Assembly: GCA_041538185.1 (NCBI GenBank)
Contig: JBGORM010000002.1
Span: 186,001 to 250,000 of the forward strand
Reading direction: 5' to 3'
Source: Melioribacteraceae bacterium 4301-Me
GTDB lineage: Bacteria > Bacteroidota > Ignavibacteria > Ignavibacteriales > Melioribacteraceae
DNA length: 64,000 nucleotides
Shown: positions 43,852 through 53,933 of the stretch, one piece after another
Layout of the letters: each line of letters starts with the position of its first letter
How positions within the stretch are numbered: position 1 is the stretch's first letter
Position numbers and translations under genes: made by a program
The notes under the pieces: model-generated
The model's input: the letters and a program-made list of their open reading frames with translations, nothing else
The model's database searches: none
What the model was told of the DNA's origin: nothing

Positions 43852-44745
43852 TTAACCGTGAAATCTTTTTCTTTTATTTGGTGCTTTTCTGCATTGTTCG
43901 GAGCAGCAGTATTCATTTTCAATTTTGCATTGATGACAAGTTAAAATGAGCCTATCACAATCTTGATTATGACAGTTAATATAGTACGAAGTAGGTTTAC
44001 CGCAGTAGTAACATTTACCAATGTGTTTTAATTCAGGTTTAGTATTAGGGGTAACAATCCTTCTTTCATCAAACACGAAAACGCTGCCTTCCCAATATTT
44101 ATCGGGGTATTGATTTACGTAATTCCAAATTCCACCTTCAAGCTGAAATACATTTTGGAATCCCCTTTCGACTAAATAAGCTGAAGCTTTTTCACATCGA
44201 ATACCACCGGTACAGTAAGTAACTATTGTTTTGTCCTTATATTTTTTTAGGCTTTCAACCACTTTAGGCCAATCTCTGAATGTTTCCATTGGAGGGGTAA
44301 TTGCGTTTTTAAATTTTCCAATCATGCTTTCATACTCGTTTCTTGCATCAACTATTAAAAAATCTTCGTTGCTTTCATAAAGTTTATTAAGCTCACTAGG
44401 TTTTAAGCGTTTTCCAGTTTTTGATAAATCCACTTCTCCGAAGCTTGCATTAACAATTTCTTTTTTAACTCTCACATGAATTTTTTGAAAAGCATGTTTA
44501 TTATACTTATCCTCTTTAAACCAAATATCAGCAAACTCAGGGTACTTCCTAATTTCCTTTTTGTAATTCTCGATATTTTCTTTCTTCCCGGAAACAGTTG
44601 CATTAATTCCCTCGGTAGAAATCCAAACTCTTCCAAGTATGTCATTATTTTGACAGAAAGATAAATGTTCGTTGAGAAACTTTTCGGGCTCATTAAACCT
44701 ACAATATTTATAGAAAAGAAGTATTCTGTAATTATCAGGTTCCAT
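43852..44745 (-). CDS. trhO: tRNA uridine(34) hydroxylase / rhodanese-domain protein
   Basis: 297 residues. An N-terminal acylphosphatase-like domain (about 1-95, ISTEGINATVSG), a rhodanese domain with active-site Cys in VTYCTGGIRCEKAS, and a C-terminal Cys-rich segment (CYYCGKPTSYYINCHNQDCD, LTCHQC, CCSEQC) that likely binds zinc. This is the TrhO/YceA layout: O2-dependent hydroxylation of uridine 34 of certain tRNAs. I chose the ATG at 44745 (MEPDNYRI) with GGA upstream; an ATG four codons earlier is possible. It is divergent from the SpoIID-domain gene. Confidence 0.92.
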   Translation of the reverse strand: MEPDNYRILLFYKYCRFNEPEKFLNEHLSFCQNNDILGRVWISTEGINATVSGKKENIENYKKEIRKYPEFADIWFKEDKYNKHAFQKIHVRVKKEIVNASFGEVDLSKTGKRLKPSELNKLYESNEDFLIVDARNEYESMIGKFKNAITPPMETFRDWPKVVESLKKYKDKTIVTYCTGGIRCEKASAYLVERGFQNVFQLEGGIWNYVNQYPDKYWEGSVFVFDERRIVTPNTKPELKHIGKCYYCGKPTSYYINCHNQDCDRLILTCHQCKIENEYCCSEQCRKAPNKRKRFHG

Positions 44746-44829
44746 TATAGTTTCCAATATATTGTTAATTTGCTAACAAAAGATAAAAAATCTTATTTTT
44801 TCTCAAAACGCCTAAAAAAGTATAAGTCC

Positions 44830-44841
44830 GTAAAATTTTAC
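44830..44841. promoter_or_regulatory. Perfect 12-base palindrome in divergent promoter region
   Basis: GTAAAATTTTAC lies midway between divergent trhO and the SpoIID-domain gene, a reasonable place for a dimeric regulator. No match to a known operator is claimed. Confidence 0.3.
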
Positions 44842-44898
44842 TGAACTATCTAATTATACTTTTGATTTGTATATTGGCAAACAAAAATTTTATTTTCC

Positions 44899-46236
44899 AT
44901 GAATGAACCAGTAATAAGCGTAGGGATACTTACAGAAAGCGCTATTAATTTCGAGCTTTACGGAGAATTTAACTCTTCTGCCTACCCTCGAAAGTTAAGC
45001 GGAAAGTTCAGCGCTTTTATTAGGGATAAGAAAATTGTTTTGACAAAAGAGGGAAATGAACTCTTAACAAAGGAAGAAATAGTTATTACACCTGCTGATT
45101 TTGAGACAGAGTCTTTTTTATTGCGCGATGTAAAAATTGGAAAGAACTTTCACTGGGAAAAATATGAAGACCAAAGATTTAGAGGCAGCTTAAAGCTAAT
45201 AATTGAAGACGATAAAATTACAGCAGTAAATATTATTCCTTTAGAAGAATATCTTTTAAGTGTGATTTCCTCAGAAATGAGTGCAAGCAGTTCGCTTGAA
45301 CTACTAAAAGCGCATGCAGTTGTATCAAGAAGCTGGCTAATTGCCCAGTTAAATAATAAAAAGCAGAAAAAAGACTCTAAGATTTCTTCTGAGTTTATAA
45401 TTAATGAAAAAGAAATTATTAAGTGGTACGATAGGGAAGAGCATTTATTATATGATTTTTGTTCTGATGATCATTGCCAAAGATATCAAGGTGTATTGCG
45501 TTTAGTTAACGATGCTGCTTTTGCAGCTATAGAAGAAACAAGGGGAATGGTGCTTACTTATAATGGAGAGGTATGCGATACAAGGTTTTCCAAATGTTGT
45601 GGGGGAATTACAGAATCATTTGAAAATGTTTGGGCTCCCGTCAAATATCCTTACTTATCCTCAATTATTGACTATAAGTTTGAACCTGATGGTTACTTCG
45701 TTGACCTTACGAAGGAAGATTTTGCGGTTAAGTGGATTAAAGGCTCACCTCATGCATTTTGCAATACCACTGACCAAAAAATACTTTCACAAGTCTTAGT
45801 GGATTATGACCAGACAACTCGGGATTTCTACCGCTGGAAAGTTGAATACACCCAAGATGAAATATCTGAGATTATCTTTAAAAAAAGCGGTATAGACTTT
45901 GGAAGTATTAAAGATTTATTGCCTGCCGAAAGGGGATACTCTGGAAGAATTACTAAGTTAAGAATTTTGGGTACTAAGTCTGAAATACTAGTAGGAAAGG
46001 AACTGGAAATTAGAAAGTGGCTTTCGAAATCTCACTTATATAGTTCTGCTTTTATTGTACATAAAGAAAAAATAAAAAATGGAATTCCTGAAAGGTTTAT
46101 ATTAGAAGGTGCAGGTTGGGGACATGGAGTAGGGCTTTGTCAAATAGGTGCTGCAGTAATGGGTGAGATGGGGTATTCGTTCGATGAGATTCTTTCCCAC
46201 TATTTTAAAGGAACTAGATTAGAAAAAGCTTATTGA
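44899..46236 (+). CDS. SpoIID/LytB domain protein
   Basis: 445 residues. The SpoIID/LytB domain shows EEYLLSVISSEMSASSSLELLKAHAVVSRSWL (about 115-150, with the catalytic Glu of the lytic transglycosylase fold), CSDDHCQRYQG, CDTRFSKCCGGITESFENVW and the C-terminal GAGWGHGVGLCQIGAAVMGEMGYSFDEIL. Known SpoIID cleaves peptidoglycan outside the cytoplasm, yet this protein has no signal peptide (it starts NEPVISVGILTE); an upstream start is not available. The glycosyltransferase gene begins at its last stop base, so they are coupled. Confidence 0.88.
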   Translation: MNEPVISVGILTESAINFELYGEFNSSAYPRKLSGKFSAFIRDKKIVLTKEGNELLTKEEIVITPADFETESFLLRDVKIGKNFHWEKYEDQRFRGSLKLIIEDDKITAVNIIPLEEYLLSVISSEMSASSSLELLKAHAVVSRSWLIAQLNNKKQKKDSKISSEFIINEKEIIKWYDREEHLLYDFCSDDHCQRYQGVLRLVNDAAFAAIEETRGMVLTYNGEVCDTRFSKCCGGITESFENVWAPVKYPYLSSIIDYKFEPDGYFVDLTKEDFAVKWIKGSPHAFCNTTDQKILSQVLVDYDQTTRDFYRWKVEYTQDEISEIIFKKSGIDFGSIKDLLPAERGYSGRITKLRILGTKSEILVGKELEIRKWLSKSHLYSSAFIVHKEKIKNGIPERFILEGAGWGHGVGLCQIGAAVMGEMGYSFDEILSHYFKGTRLEKAY

Positions 46237-47345
46237 TGAAAATTCTCGTATCATGCCTTTCAAAAAGCTGGGGTGGAATGGAAATGCAAACCATTCTTAC
46301 CGCAGAGGTCCTTCTCCAAAATAAAGTTGACGCTGAAATTTTCTGTTATAAAAATTCTAAAATCTATGAAAAGGCTTCTTCAAAAAAAATTAATGTGAAT
46401 TTTATAAAGTCTTCTTTTTTCATTAATCCATTTCAAATCTTTTGGATCTATAGATTGCTAAAAAGAAAAAAGTTTGACTTGATACACTCACAAGCCTCCA
46501 AAGATTTGTGGCTGTTTGTTCCAGTAATTAAGTTTTTCTCATTAAAAGTTCCATTGCTACTTACTAAACATGTTGGTTCGTATATTGTTAAAAAAGATAT
46601 AGCTCATAAATGGCTTTATGAAAAAGTTAGTTATGCAATAGCGATAAGTGAAGTGATAAGAAAAAATTTAATTGAAACTACTACTCTAAGTCCTAACAGA
46701 GTTTTACTTGTTCATAATGGGATTGATACAAATAAGTTTAAACAAGATTATGCTGCGCGTGAAAAAATTAGAAGCGAATTTAATATAGGAAATAAATTAG
46801 TAATTGGAATGTCGGCAAGGTTTAGCCCTGGTAAAGGACATGAAGAATTTCTTTTAGCAGCTAAACTGCTTTCCCAGAAATACACTGACTTAATTTTTAT
46901 AATTGTAGGTGAGCCTAGTTATGGCGAGAAGGATTATGCTGAACAAATTTATAAATTAGCTAATGAACTAAATTTGAAAAATAAGATTATTTTTACAGGT
47001 TACAGAGAGGATATGCCTAATGTTTATTCTGCAATGGATATTTTTGTTTTTCCCTCACACGCTGAAGCATTTGGACTTGCATTAGTAGAAGCAATGAGCT
47101 GTGGTCTCCCTTCAGTTTGTACAAACTCAGATGGAGTTTTAGATATTGCAATTGATGGGAAAACTTCTTACTTATTTGAAAAGCAAGATGTGAATGATTT
47201 AGCTCATAAAATTGAACTGTTAATTGAATCACCAGAAAAAAGGATTGAATTTGGAAAACAAGCACGTAAACGTGCTGTAGAAGCATTTGATATACAAATA
47301 TTCGTAAAAAAAATAATTGGTATTTACAACAGAACAATAAATTAG
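46236..47345 (+). CDS. Glycosyltransferase family 4
   Basis: 369 residues with a GT-B fold. The acceptor half begins KILVSCLSKSWGGMEMQ, and the donor half holds FSPGKGHEEFLLAAKLL, VYSAMDIFVFPSHAEAFGLALVEAMSCGLPSVCTNSDGVLDIAIDG, which contains the conserved E-x7-E. Transfers a sugar from a nucleotide sugar, probably to a lipid or polysaccharide of the envelope; no polysaccharide cluster surrounds it. ATG at 46236 overlaps the stop of the SpoIID-domain gene by one base. Confidence 0.9.
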   Translation: MKILVSCLSKSWGGMEMQTILTAEVLLQNKVDAEIFCYKNSKIYEKASSKKINVNFIKSSFFINPFQIFWIYRLLKRKKFDLIHSQASKDLWLFVPVIKFFSLKVPLLLTKHVGSYIVKKDIAHKWLYEKVSYAIAISEVIRKNLIETTTLSPNRVLLVHNGIDTNKFKQDYAAREKIRSEFNIGNKLVIGMSARFSPGKGHEEFLLAAKLLSQKYTDLIFIIVGEPSYGEKDYAEQIYKLANELNLKNKIIFTGYREDMPNVYSAMDIFVFPSHAEAFGLALVEAMSCGLPSVCTNSDGVLDIAIDGKTSYLFEKQDVNDLAHKIELLIESPEKRIEFGKQARKRAVEAFDIQIFVKKIIGIYNRTIN

Positions 47346-47443
47346 TTTAGGTCCTTTGTCCATGATGTTAATTAAAGATATGGTCACCCAAATCGTACAA
47401 TTATGTTTAAGAGCAAATTTATAAACGGGGGTAGATTAAGTGT

Positions 47444-49540
47444 ATGACATTTCTTAACCCAGCAATTTTATTTGGACTTGTTGCCGCATCAATTCCTGTT
47501 TTAATCCATTTGCTAAATCTGAGAAAACTTAAAAAAGTAGAATTTTCTACACTTGCATTTTTACAAGAACTACAAAAAACAAAAATTAGACGCATAAAAT
47601 TAAAGCAGTGGATTTTACTTGCAATAAGAATACTTATAATTGTTTTACTAGTTACTGCTTTTGCACGTCCAGCTATAAAAAATTTATCTCTTGCAGGCAA
47701 ATCTTCAACTGCTAAAACAAGTGCAGTAATAATTTTGGATAATTCATTTAGCATGTCTTTAGTTTCAGAAAGAGGTTCTTATTTTAATTTAGCTAAATCA
47801 GCTGCTAAATCTATTCTTGAAAATTTTCAGCCTGGGGATGATGTTACTTTAATCTTAACGTCAGATTTAAGTCATAATTTCACTAAACACTCAACAAATT
47901 TATCTCTAGTCCAAAAAGAAATTGATGAGAGCAGCATTTCTGATTATAGTGGTAAACTAAATGATGCAATAATAAAGGCATCTGAAATTTTAAACGAGTC
48001 AAAAAACTTTAATAAAGAAATTTACGTATTAAGCGACTTACAAAAGTCAAATTTATATGAAACTAAGAATCAAATACAAAAAAAGAATATTACTTTTGAT
48101 CCTAAAATTAGATTATACTACTTCGAATTCCCTAAAAAAGAAATTATTAATCTCGCTATAACTGATTTCACTGTAAACAATCAGATATTTCAAAAGGGGA
48201 GTGTGATAAGTTTTACAGCTACAATTACAAATTATTCTAATCAGCCTGTTAATAATACAATCGCTTCTCTATATTTAAACGGAAACAGACAAGCACAGCA
48301 GGCAATAAGCTTAAAAAGTAATGAAACGCAAAAAGTTACTTTTGAAACTACACTTCAGCAAACAGGTTTAGTTGAAGCAGAAGTACAATTGGAAGATGAT
48401 GATATACTAAATGATAATAAAAGATGCTTAACTATATGGGTGCCCGATAAAATAAATGTCTTATTAGTTTTTTCTAAACAGGATGATGCAAGATTTTTGA
48501 AATTGGCACTTAGTACCATAGAAAATATTGAGATTACTGAAAGGAAAGGACAACAATTAAATTTTAGTGACTACAGAAATTATGATGCAGTTTTTATAAT
48601 TGGTTCAGAGAATATTTCTTCAGATAGTAGAATAGAATCTTTTCTTCAAATGGGTGGAGGTGCAGTAATATTTCCGTCTTCTGATAACTCGCTCGAGAAT
48701 TTTAAACTGCTTTGTTCTAAGTTAAATATTGGTGTTCCTACTAATGCTGTGGGAAGTTTAAATTATTTTGAGAGTCCAACTTTTTTTGATAAAATAGATT
48801 TTGAACATCCAATATTGAGTGAGCTGTTTCAAAACAAGCAGAAAAGACAAATAAACTCTCCAGAAATTTATTATTACTTTAAAATAAATTCACTTGGGAA
48901 AGGTTACCCTATAATTTCGTTAATGGACAACTCACCATTTCTAAGTGAGTATAAATTTGGCAATGGTAAGCTATTATTGTTTAACAGTGCCCCAGTTTTA
49001 AGTTGGAATAATTTTCCATTAAAAGCTTTATTTTCTCCACTTATAGCGAAAATTGTTTTCTATTTAAGTTCTAATTCGAATACAAAAAAAGAAACTCTCG
49101 CAGGCCAGCCGCTTATAGTCGATTTAAGTAAAAATATTTTTCCACAAATTAGAGTGATGAGACCCAATAATTCTGCAGAAATTATTAATCTCGATACTTT
49201 ACGAAATAAAAGTTTTTTTCAGTATAATAAGACCGATATAGATGGGATTTATAAGTTCTATTCAAAAAACAAACTTATTGATTATGCAGCAGTAAATTTT
49301 AATCCGGCAGAATCTATAAATAGTTATCTAAACGATTCTGACTTTAAAGAATACCTTAAAGAAATTAAATTTGGTGGTAGCGTTTTTAGTCTTTCTATTG
49401 ATGGTGATTTTTTAAAATCTATTATTCAATCGAGATTTGGGGCGGAACTGTGGAAATATTTTTTAATGGGCGCATTAATCTTAGCTTTGATTGAAATGTT
49501 AGTATCAAAAAGTTCTAAAGAAGATTTAGTGGAGGTTTAA
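47444..49540 (+). CDS. BatA/vWA-domain membrane protein
   Basis: 698 residues. The BatA N-terminal segment (about 1-85) has the pattern FLNPAILFGLVAASIPVLIHLLNLRKLKKVEFSTLAFL and a second helix (about 57-77). A von Willebrand A domain follows with the MIDAS motif DNSFSMS near 103-110, then a long beta-rich periplasmic-type part, and a last helix (about 665-685, MGALILALIEML). Related Bat proteins work with MoxR ATPases in envelope stress in Bacteroidota, but no moxR is adjacent. ATG at 47444; hflX follows 14 bases after the stop. Confidence 0.88.
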   Translation: MTFLNPAILFGLVAASIPVLIHLLNLRKLKKVEFSTLAFLQELQKTKIRRIKLKQWILLAIRILIIVLLVTAFARPAIKNLSLAGKSSTAKTSAVIILDNSFSMSLVSERGSYFNLAKSAAKSILENFQPGDDVTLILTSDLSHNFTKHSTNLSLVQKEIDESSISDYSGKLNDAIIKASEILNESKNFNKEIYVLSDLQKSNLYETKNQIQKKNITFDPKIRLYYFEFPKKEIINLAITDFTVNNQIFQKGSVISFTATITNYSNQPVNNTIASLYLNGNRQAQQAISLKSNETQKVTFETTLQQTGLVEAEVQLEDDDILNDNKRCLTIWVPDKINVLLVFSKQDDARFLKLALSTIENIEITERKGQQLNFSDYRNYDAVFIIGSENISSDSRIESFLQMGGGAVIFPSSDNSLENFKLLCSKLNIGVPTNAVGSLNYFESPTFFDKIDFEHPILSELFQNKQKRQINSPEIYYYFKINSLGKGYPIISLMDNSPFLSEYKFGNGKLLLFNSAPVLSWNNFPLKALFSPLIAKIVFYLSSNSNTKKETLAGQPLIVDLSKNIFPQIRVMRPNNSAEIINLDTLRNKSFFQYNKTDIDGIYKFYSKNKLIDYAAVNFNPAESINSYLNDSDFKEYLKEIKFGGSVFSLSIDGDFLKSIIQSRFGAELWKYFLMGALILALIEMLVSKSSKEDLVEV

Positions 49541-49554
49541 ACAAACAGTAATAA

Positions 49555-50820
49555 ATGTTAGATAATTTTGAACCCAAGGCGGAAAAAGCAATATTAATAT
49601 CAGTCTCAAACAGCAACAACAGAGAGAGTGTTGAAGAACATCTTGATGAGTTGGAACTTTTAGCATCTACGGCAGGTGCAGAAACTATTTTTAAGGTAAT
49701 TCAAGATAAAAATAAAATTGACCCTGCATATTTTATAGGAAAAGGGAAAGCACAGGAAATAGCTGAACTTGCCAAAGAGAATGAAATAAATCTTATAATC
49801 TTTGATGATGATCTTAATCCAACCCAGCTAAGAAATCTTGAAAAACTTTTTGAAAAAAAAATAGTTGATAGGTCGGGATTAATATTAGATATTTTTGCTT
49901 CACACGCACGTACAAAAGAAGCAAAAACTCAAGTTGAGCTTGCGCAGTTACAATACATGCTACCTCGTCTTACAAGAGCGTGGACACACTTATCTAAACA
50001 ATATGGTGGAATTGGCACTAAAGGTCCCGGCGAAACACAAATTGAAACTGATAGACGAATTATACGAACGCGCATTAGTCATCTAAAACAGGTTTTGAAA
50101 AAATTAGAATCTCAACATTTTGTGAAAACTTCCAGAAGAAAAAACTACATCAACGCTACCCTTGTTGGTTATACAAATGCGGGTAAATCTACTTTGCTAA
50201 ATAAACTGACTAACTCTAATGTTCTCGCAGAAAACAAATTATTTGCGACACTGGATTCAGTTACACGTTCATTGGAGCTGGATAAAAACAAAAAAATTTT
50301 ATTAAGTGATACTGTTGGATTTATACGTAAGCTGCCCCCTCATTTAGTTGCTTCTTTTAAAACAACATTAAATGTTGTTAAAGAAGCAGATATAATTTTA
50401 CACATAATTGATATATCACATGATTTTTTTGAAGATCATATTAAGGTAGTAGACGATACATTAAAGGAATTAGGTGGCGATAAGAAAATACAAATTAAAG
50501 TTTTTAACAAGGTAGATGCTCTTTCTGATAAAAGTAGAATTAAGTATGTGGGTGATAAATTTAAGAATTGCTTGTTCATCTCTGCCCAAAGAGGTATTGG
50601 TATTCAAAGACTTAAAGAGAAATTGTTGACAATATACGAAAACAGTTTTATTGAGCATAACTTAAGTCTAAAACTTAATCAGTCAAAAATTGTCTCTAAA
50701 ATTTATGAATTGGCTGAAATTCTTGAAGCAGTTTATGAAGAGGATAAAATTAGAATATCTTATAGGGCAAGTTCAGCAGCATACAATAAGATACAGCAGC
50801 TTATTAGTAACAATATTTAA
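49555..50820 (+). CDS. hflX: GTPase HflX
   Basis: 421 residues. The N-terminal HflX domain (about 1-190) has KIDPAYFIGKGKAQEI, FDDDLNPTQLRNLE and VDRSGLILDIFASHARTKEAKTQVELAQLQYMLPRL; the GTPase domain has G1 GYTNAGKSTLL, G3 DTVGFIRKLPPHLV and G4 NKVD. HflX binds ribosomes and splits stalled 70S particles in stress. Short C-terminal domain. Probably co-transcribed with the vWA gene. Confidence 0.96.
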   Translation: MLDNFEPKAEKAILISVSNSNNRESVEEHLDELELLASTAGAETIFKVIQDKNKIDPAYFIGKGKAQEIAELAKENEINLIIFDDDLNPTQLRNLEKLFEKKIVDRSGLILDIFASHARTKEAKTQVELAQLQYMLPRLTRAWTHLSKQYGGIGTKGPGETQIETDRRIIRTRISHLKQVLKKLESQHFVKTSRRKNYINATLVGYTNAGKSTLLNKLTNSNVLAENKLFATLDSVTRSLELDKNKKILLSDTVGFIRKLPPHLVASFKTTLNVVKEADIILHIIDISHDFFEDHIKVVDDTLKELGGDKKIQIKVFNKVDALSDKSRIKYVGDKFKNCLFISAQRGIGIQRLKEKLLTIYENSFIEHNLSLKLNQSKIVSKIYELAEILEAVYEEDKIRISYRASSAAYNKIQQLISNNI

Positions 50821-51018
50821 ACGAATTATTACTATCAGTTATCTTATTTGTCATTGTAACTGAGTTAAAATAAAAACGCAGACTTTACAGAAAGTTCAGA
50901 TTGATTCTGATAAAAAATTTAATTTTGCTGAAAGTATGCGTTCTCCATGCTTGATTATTGATAAAAATTCTTAAGTAAATAGCCCCCCTTATCTATGTTA
51001 CATTTTGTTGAATAGCAG

Positions 51019-52272
51019 TTAAGATTTTTCTTCCCAAATTTGTGCAAGCGTAACAATCATTTTTACAGCTGCCTCCATATCTTGGACAGCCACATATTCA
51101 GTGTAAGCGTGAAAATTATGTCCACCTGCAAATAAATTTGGTGTAGGTAAACCCATATAGCTTAGCCGTGAACCATCAGTACCGCCGCGAATTGAAGATT
51201 TAATGGGCTTTATGTTAAGTCGATTTAATGCTTCGACTGCATAAGCTTCAACTTGTGGATGTTTATCAAGAACATATTTCATATTGCGGTATTGTTCAAT
51301 CACTTCAAAATCATATGTAGAACCAGGATAATCGTTTACTGCTTTTTGTACTAATTGTTTTAATAAATCCTCGTACTCTTTTAATTTCTCGGCTTCAAAG
51401 TCTCTTATAATAAATTTTACTGTTGTTAATGTTTCGTTGCCTTCTAAGGAGACCGGGTGAACATATCCTTCGCGTTTTTCAGTAGTTTCTGGTGATAATC
51501 TATCTTTTGGAAGCATTTCAATGAAATGTGCAGCAATTTTTATTGCGTTTATCATTTTGCCTTTTGCATAACCAGGGTGAACATTTTTCCCGTGTATTTT
51601 AATCACAACCGCATCTGCACTAAAAGTTTCCGTCTCAACTTCCCCTCGTGTTGAGCCGTCAATAGTGTATGCGTAGGAGGCTCCAAATTTTTTTACATCA
51701 AATTTTTCTGTTCCTCTTCCCACTTCTTCATCTGGCGTAAAACAAACTCTTATTGTTCCGTGTTTTACTTCAGGATGGTTTATTAAATAGTTCATTGCAT
51801 CCATAATCTCTGCTACTCCAGCCTTGTCATCAGCACCAAGCAGGGTAGTTCCATCTGTTGTAATAATATCAAAACCAATCATGTCTTTAAGCTCTGGATT
51901 GCTCGCCTCATCAATTACTTTTGATTTGTCATTGGGAAGTACAATATCACCGCCTTTGTAATTTTTATGAATTACAGGATTTACATTAGTTCCCGTTACA
52001 GCTGGTGAAGTGTCAACATGTGCTATAAAACCAATTACAGGGACATTTTTTTTATTTGTATTAGAAGGTAAAGTAGCCATTACATAACCAAATTGGTCCA
52101 TTTCTACATCTTTCATTCCCATTTGTTTTAGTTCTTCTACAAGAAGTTTCGATAACTGAAGTTGTTTAGAATCACTTGGGAAAGTAGGCGAATCTTCTTT
52201 CGATTGAGTATCGAATTTAACATATCTTAAAAAACGGTCGACGCAAGTGAATTTGTAAGTTGTATCAAACAT
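51019..52272 (-). CDS. pepT: Tripeptide aminopeptidase (peptidase T)
   Basis: 417 residues of the M20B family. Metal ligands and catalytic residues are in VIGFIAHVDTSPAV, TTLLGADDKAGVAEIM, CFTPDEEVGRGTEKF (catalytic Glu) and SIRGGTDGSRLSYMGLPTPNLFAGGHNFHAYTEYV. It releases N-terminal residues from tripeptides in the cytoplasm and needs two zinc ions. Normal length. GAGGG precedes the ATG at 52272. Single gene, convergent with hflX. Confidence 0.96.
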   Translation of the reverse strand: MFDTTYKFTCVDRFLRYVKFDTQSKEDSPTFPSDSKQLQLSKLLVEELKQMGMKDVEMDQFGYVMATLPSNTNKKNVPVIGFIAHVDTSPAVTGTNVNPVIHKNYKGGDIVLPNDKSKVIDEASNPELKDMIGFDIITTDGTTLLGADDKAGVAEIMDAMNYLINHPEVKHGTIRVCFTPDEEVGRGTEKFDVKKFGASYAYTIDGSTRGEVETETFSADAVVIKIHGKNVHPGYAKGKMINAIKIAAHFIEMLPKDRLSPETTEKREGYVHPVSLEGNETLTTVKFIIRDFEAEKLKEYEDLLKQLVQKAVNDYPGSTYDFEVIEQYRNMKYVLDKHPQVEAYAVEALNRLNIKPIKSSIRGGTDGSRLSYMGLPTPNLFAGGHNFHAYTEYVAVQDMEAAVKMIVTLAQIWEEKS

Positions 52273-52412
52273 AATTCCCTCTTTGTTATTATGGAAAAGT
52301 AATTACAAAATAATAATATATAAATACCCTCATAATTTCAATTAATTCATCTTTTTACCTGATAATAAATATTCCGTAATTTTGCTTTAAGGAAAAATAA
52401 ATATAGAACGAT

Positions 52413-53729
52413 ATGAACACAGTAGAATTAATCCGAAAAAAACGCGATGGTAAAAAGCTATCTAATGAAGAAATAGAATTCTTAATTTCAAATTACACCA
52501 AAGGTAAAATACCAGATTACCAATTTTCAGCTTTTTTAATGGCAGCTTTTATAAATGGGTTGAATATAAATGAAACTTCTGCTTTAACAAAAGCAATGTT
52601 GTACAGCGGTAAAGTGTTGAATCTTGATGATATACCTGGTGCAAAAATTGATAAACATTCTACTGGCGGAGTTGGAGACAAAACCTCATTAATTTTGGCA
52701 CCAATCGTCGCTGCTGCTGGTGTTAACGTTCCGATGATTAGTGGGCGCGGACTTGGGCATACAGGTGGTACGTTAGATAAATTAGAAGCTATTCCGGGAT
52801 TTAAAACAAAACTTAACTTGAAAGAATATAAGTCTGTTCTAAAAAAATGTGGTGCTGTTTTAATTGGGCAAACAAGAGATATTGCTCCTGCTGATAAACT
52901 AATTTATGCTCTACGCGATGTAACAGCAACCGTAGAATCAATTCCTTTAATTACAGCAAGCATCATGAGTAAAAAACTTGCTGAGGGTATTGATGGATTA
53001 GTTTTGGATGTTAAAACTGGTTCGGGTGCTTTTATGACAAAATTAAACGATGCAAAAAATCTTGCTAATTCACTTATTGATACTGCCATTTCTTTCGGTA
53101 AAAAAGTAATAGCATTTATTACTGATATGAATCAACCGCTTGGCAATTACATCGGTAATTGGTTGGAAGTTTATGAATCAATAAAAATTTTGGAGGGAGA
53201 AAAAGTTGATGATTTGCTTGAGGTAACTTTAAATCTATCCGGTGCAATGATTTACTTAGGCGGGAAAGCAAATTCTATTAAAGAAGGAATTGAAATTTCT
53301 CGCAAGATGATATTAACTGGAAAGGCATACGATAGGTTTGTAAAAATAGTTCAATCACAAGGTGGCGATATTTCCTTCATTAAAAATCCTAATAAGTACC
53401 CTAAAGCTAAATATAATGAAACAATAACTGCTGAATCTGAAGGTTATTTGTCGCAAGTAAATAATTATGAAATTGGAATTGCTTCTGTTGAATTAGGTGG
53501 AGGACGATTAACAAAAGATGATATAATAGATCCAAAAGCTGGACTTGTTTTTTACCCTAAAATTGGTACTAAAATAGCTCGAGGTGATAAGATATCTGAT
53601 ATTTTCACCGATAAAAAAGAGAAAATTGATGAAGTGAAAAAACGAATAATAAATTCAATAAAGATTTCGAAAGAAAAGCCAAAGGAAATTAAACTTATTA
53701 AGGCTGTAATTAACCCGTTTAATAAATAG
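52413..53729 (+). CDS. Pyrimidine-nucleoside / thymidine phosphorylase
   Basis: 438 residues. N-terminal helical domain, the phosphate-binding KIDKHSTGGVGDKTSLILAP, GRGLGHTGGTLDKLEAIPGF, and the C-terminal domain with VELGGGR and DPKAGLVFYPKIG. It splits pyrimidine nucleosides with phosphate into base and (deoxy)ribose 1-phosphate for salvage. Motifs fit both thymidine and pyrimidine-nucleoside phosphorylases, so I leave the gene name open. The ATG at 52413 has no strong binding site. Divergent from pepT. Confidence 0.93.
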   Translation: MNTVELIRKKRDGKKLSNEEIEFLISNYTKGKIPDYQFSAFLMAAFINGLNINETSALTKAMLYSGKVLNLDDIPGAKIDKHSTGGVGDKTSLILAPIVAAAGVNVPMISGRGLGHTGGTLDKLEAIPGFKTKLNLKEYKSVLKKCGAVLIGQTRDIAPADKLIYALRDVTATVESIPLITASIMSKKLAEGIDGLVLDVKTGSGAFMTKLNDAKNLANSLIDTAISFGKKVIAFITDMNQPLGNYIGNWLEVYESIKILEGEKVDDLLEVTLNLSGAMIYLGGKANSIKEGIEISRKMILTGKAYDRFVKIVQSQGGDISFIKNPNKYPKAKYNETITAESEGYLSQVNNYEIGIASVELGGGRLTKDDIIDPKAGLVFYPKIGTKIARGDKISDIFTDKKEKIDEVKKRIINSIKISKEKPKEIKLIKAVINPFNK

Positions 53730-53933
53730 TAGTTAAAAATCATACAGATAAGATGTGTTGGGGTGCAGAACCATTTTCAACTTTTGAGCCTAAATTTTTT
53801 ATCGGGAAAAGTTAATAGTTAATCTTGTGTCTAATAAAGAAAAATTTTAAGAGTAGATTTGTTCCGAAGATTACTTTCTTAAGACTAATTATTTCGGCAT
53901 ACAATATATGAGTGAGATGAACAGTGTCGGCCG

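Noticed and set aside
45563..45799. 78-codon frame inside the SpoIID-domain gene
   Set aside because: Shadow of the real gene in another frame; no binding site and no conserved features.
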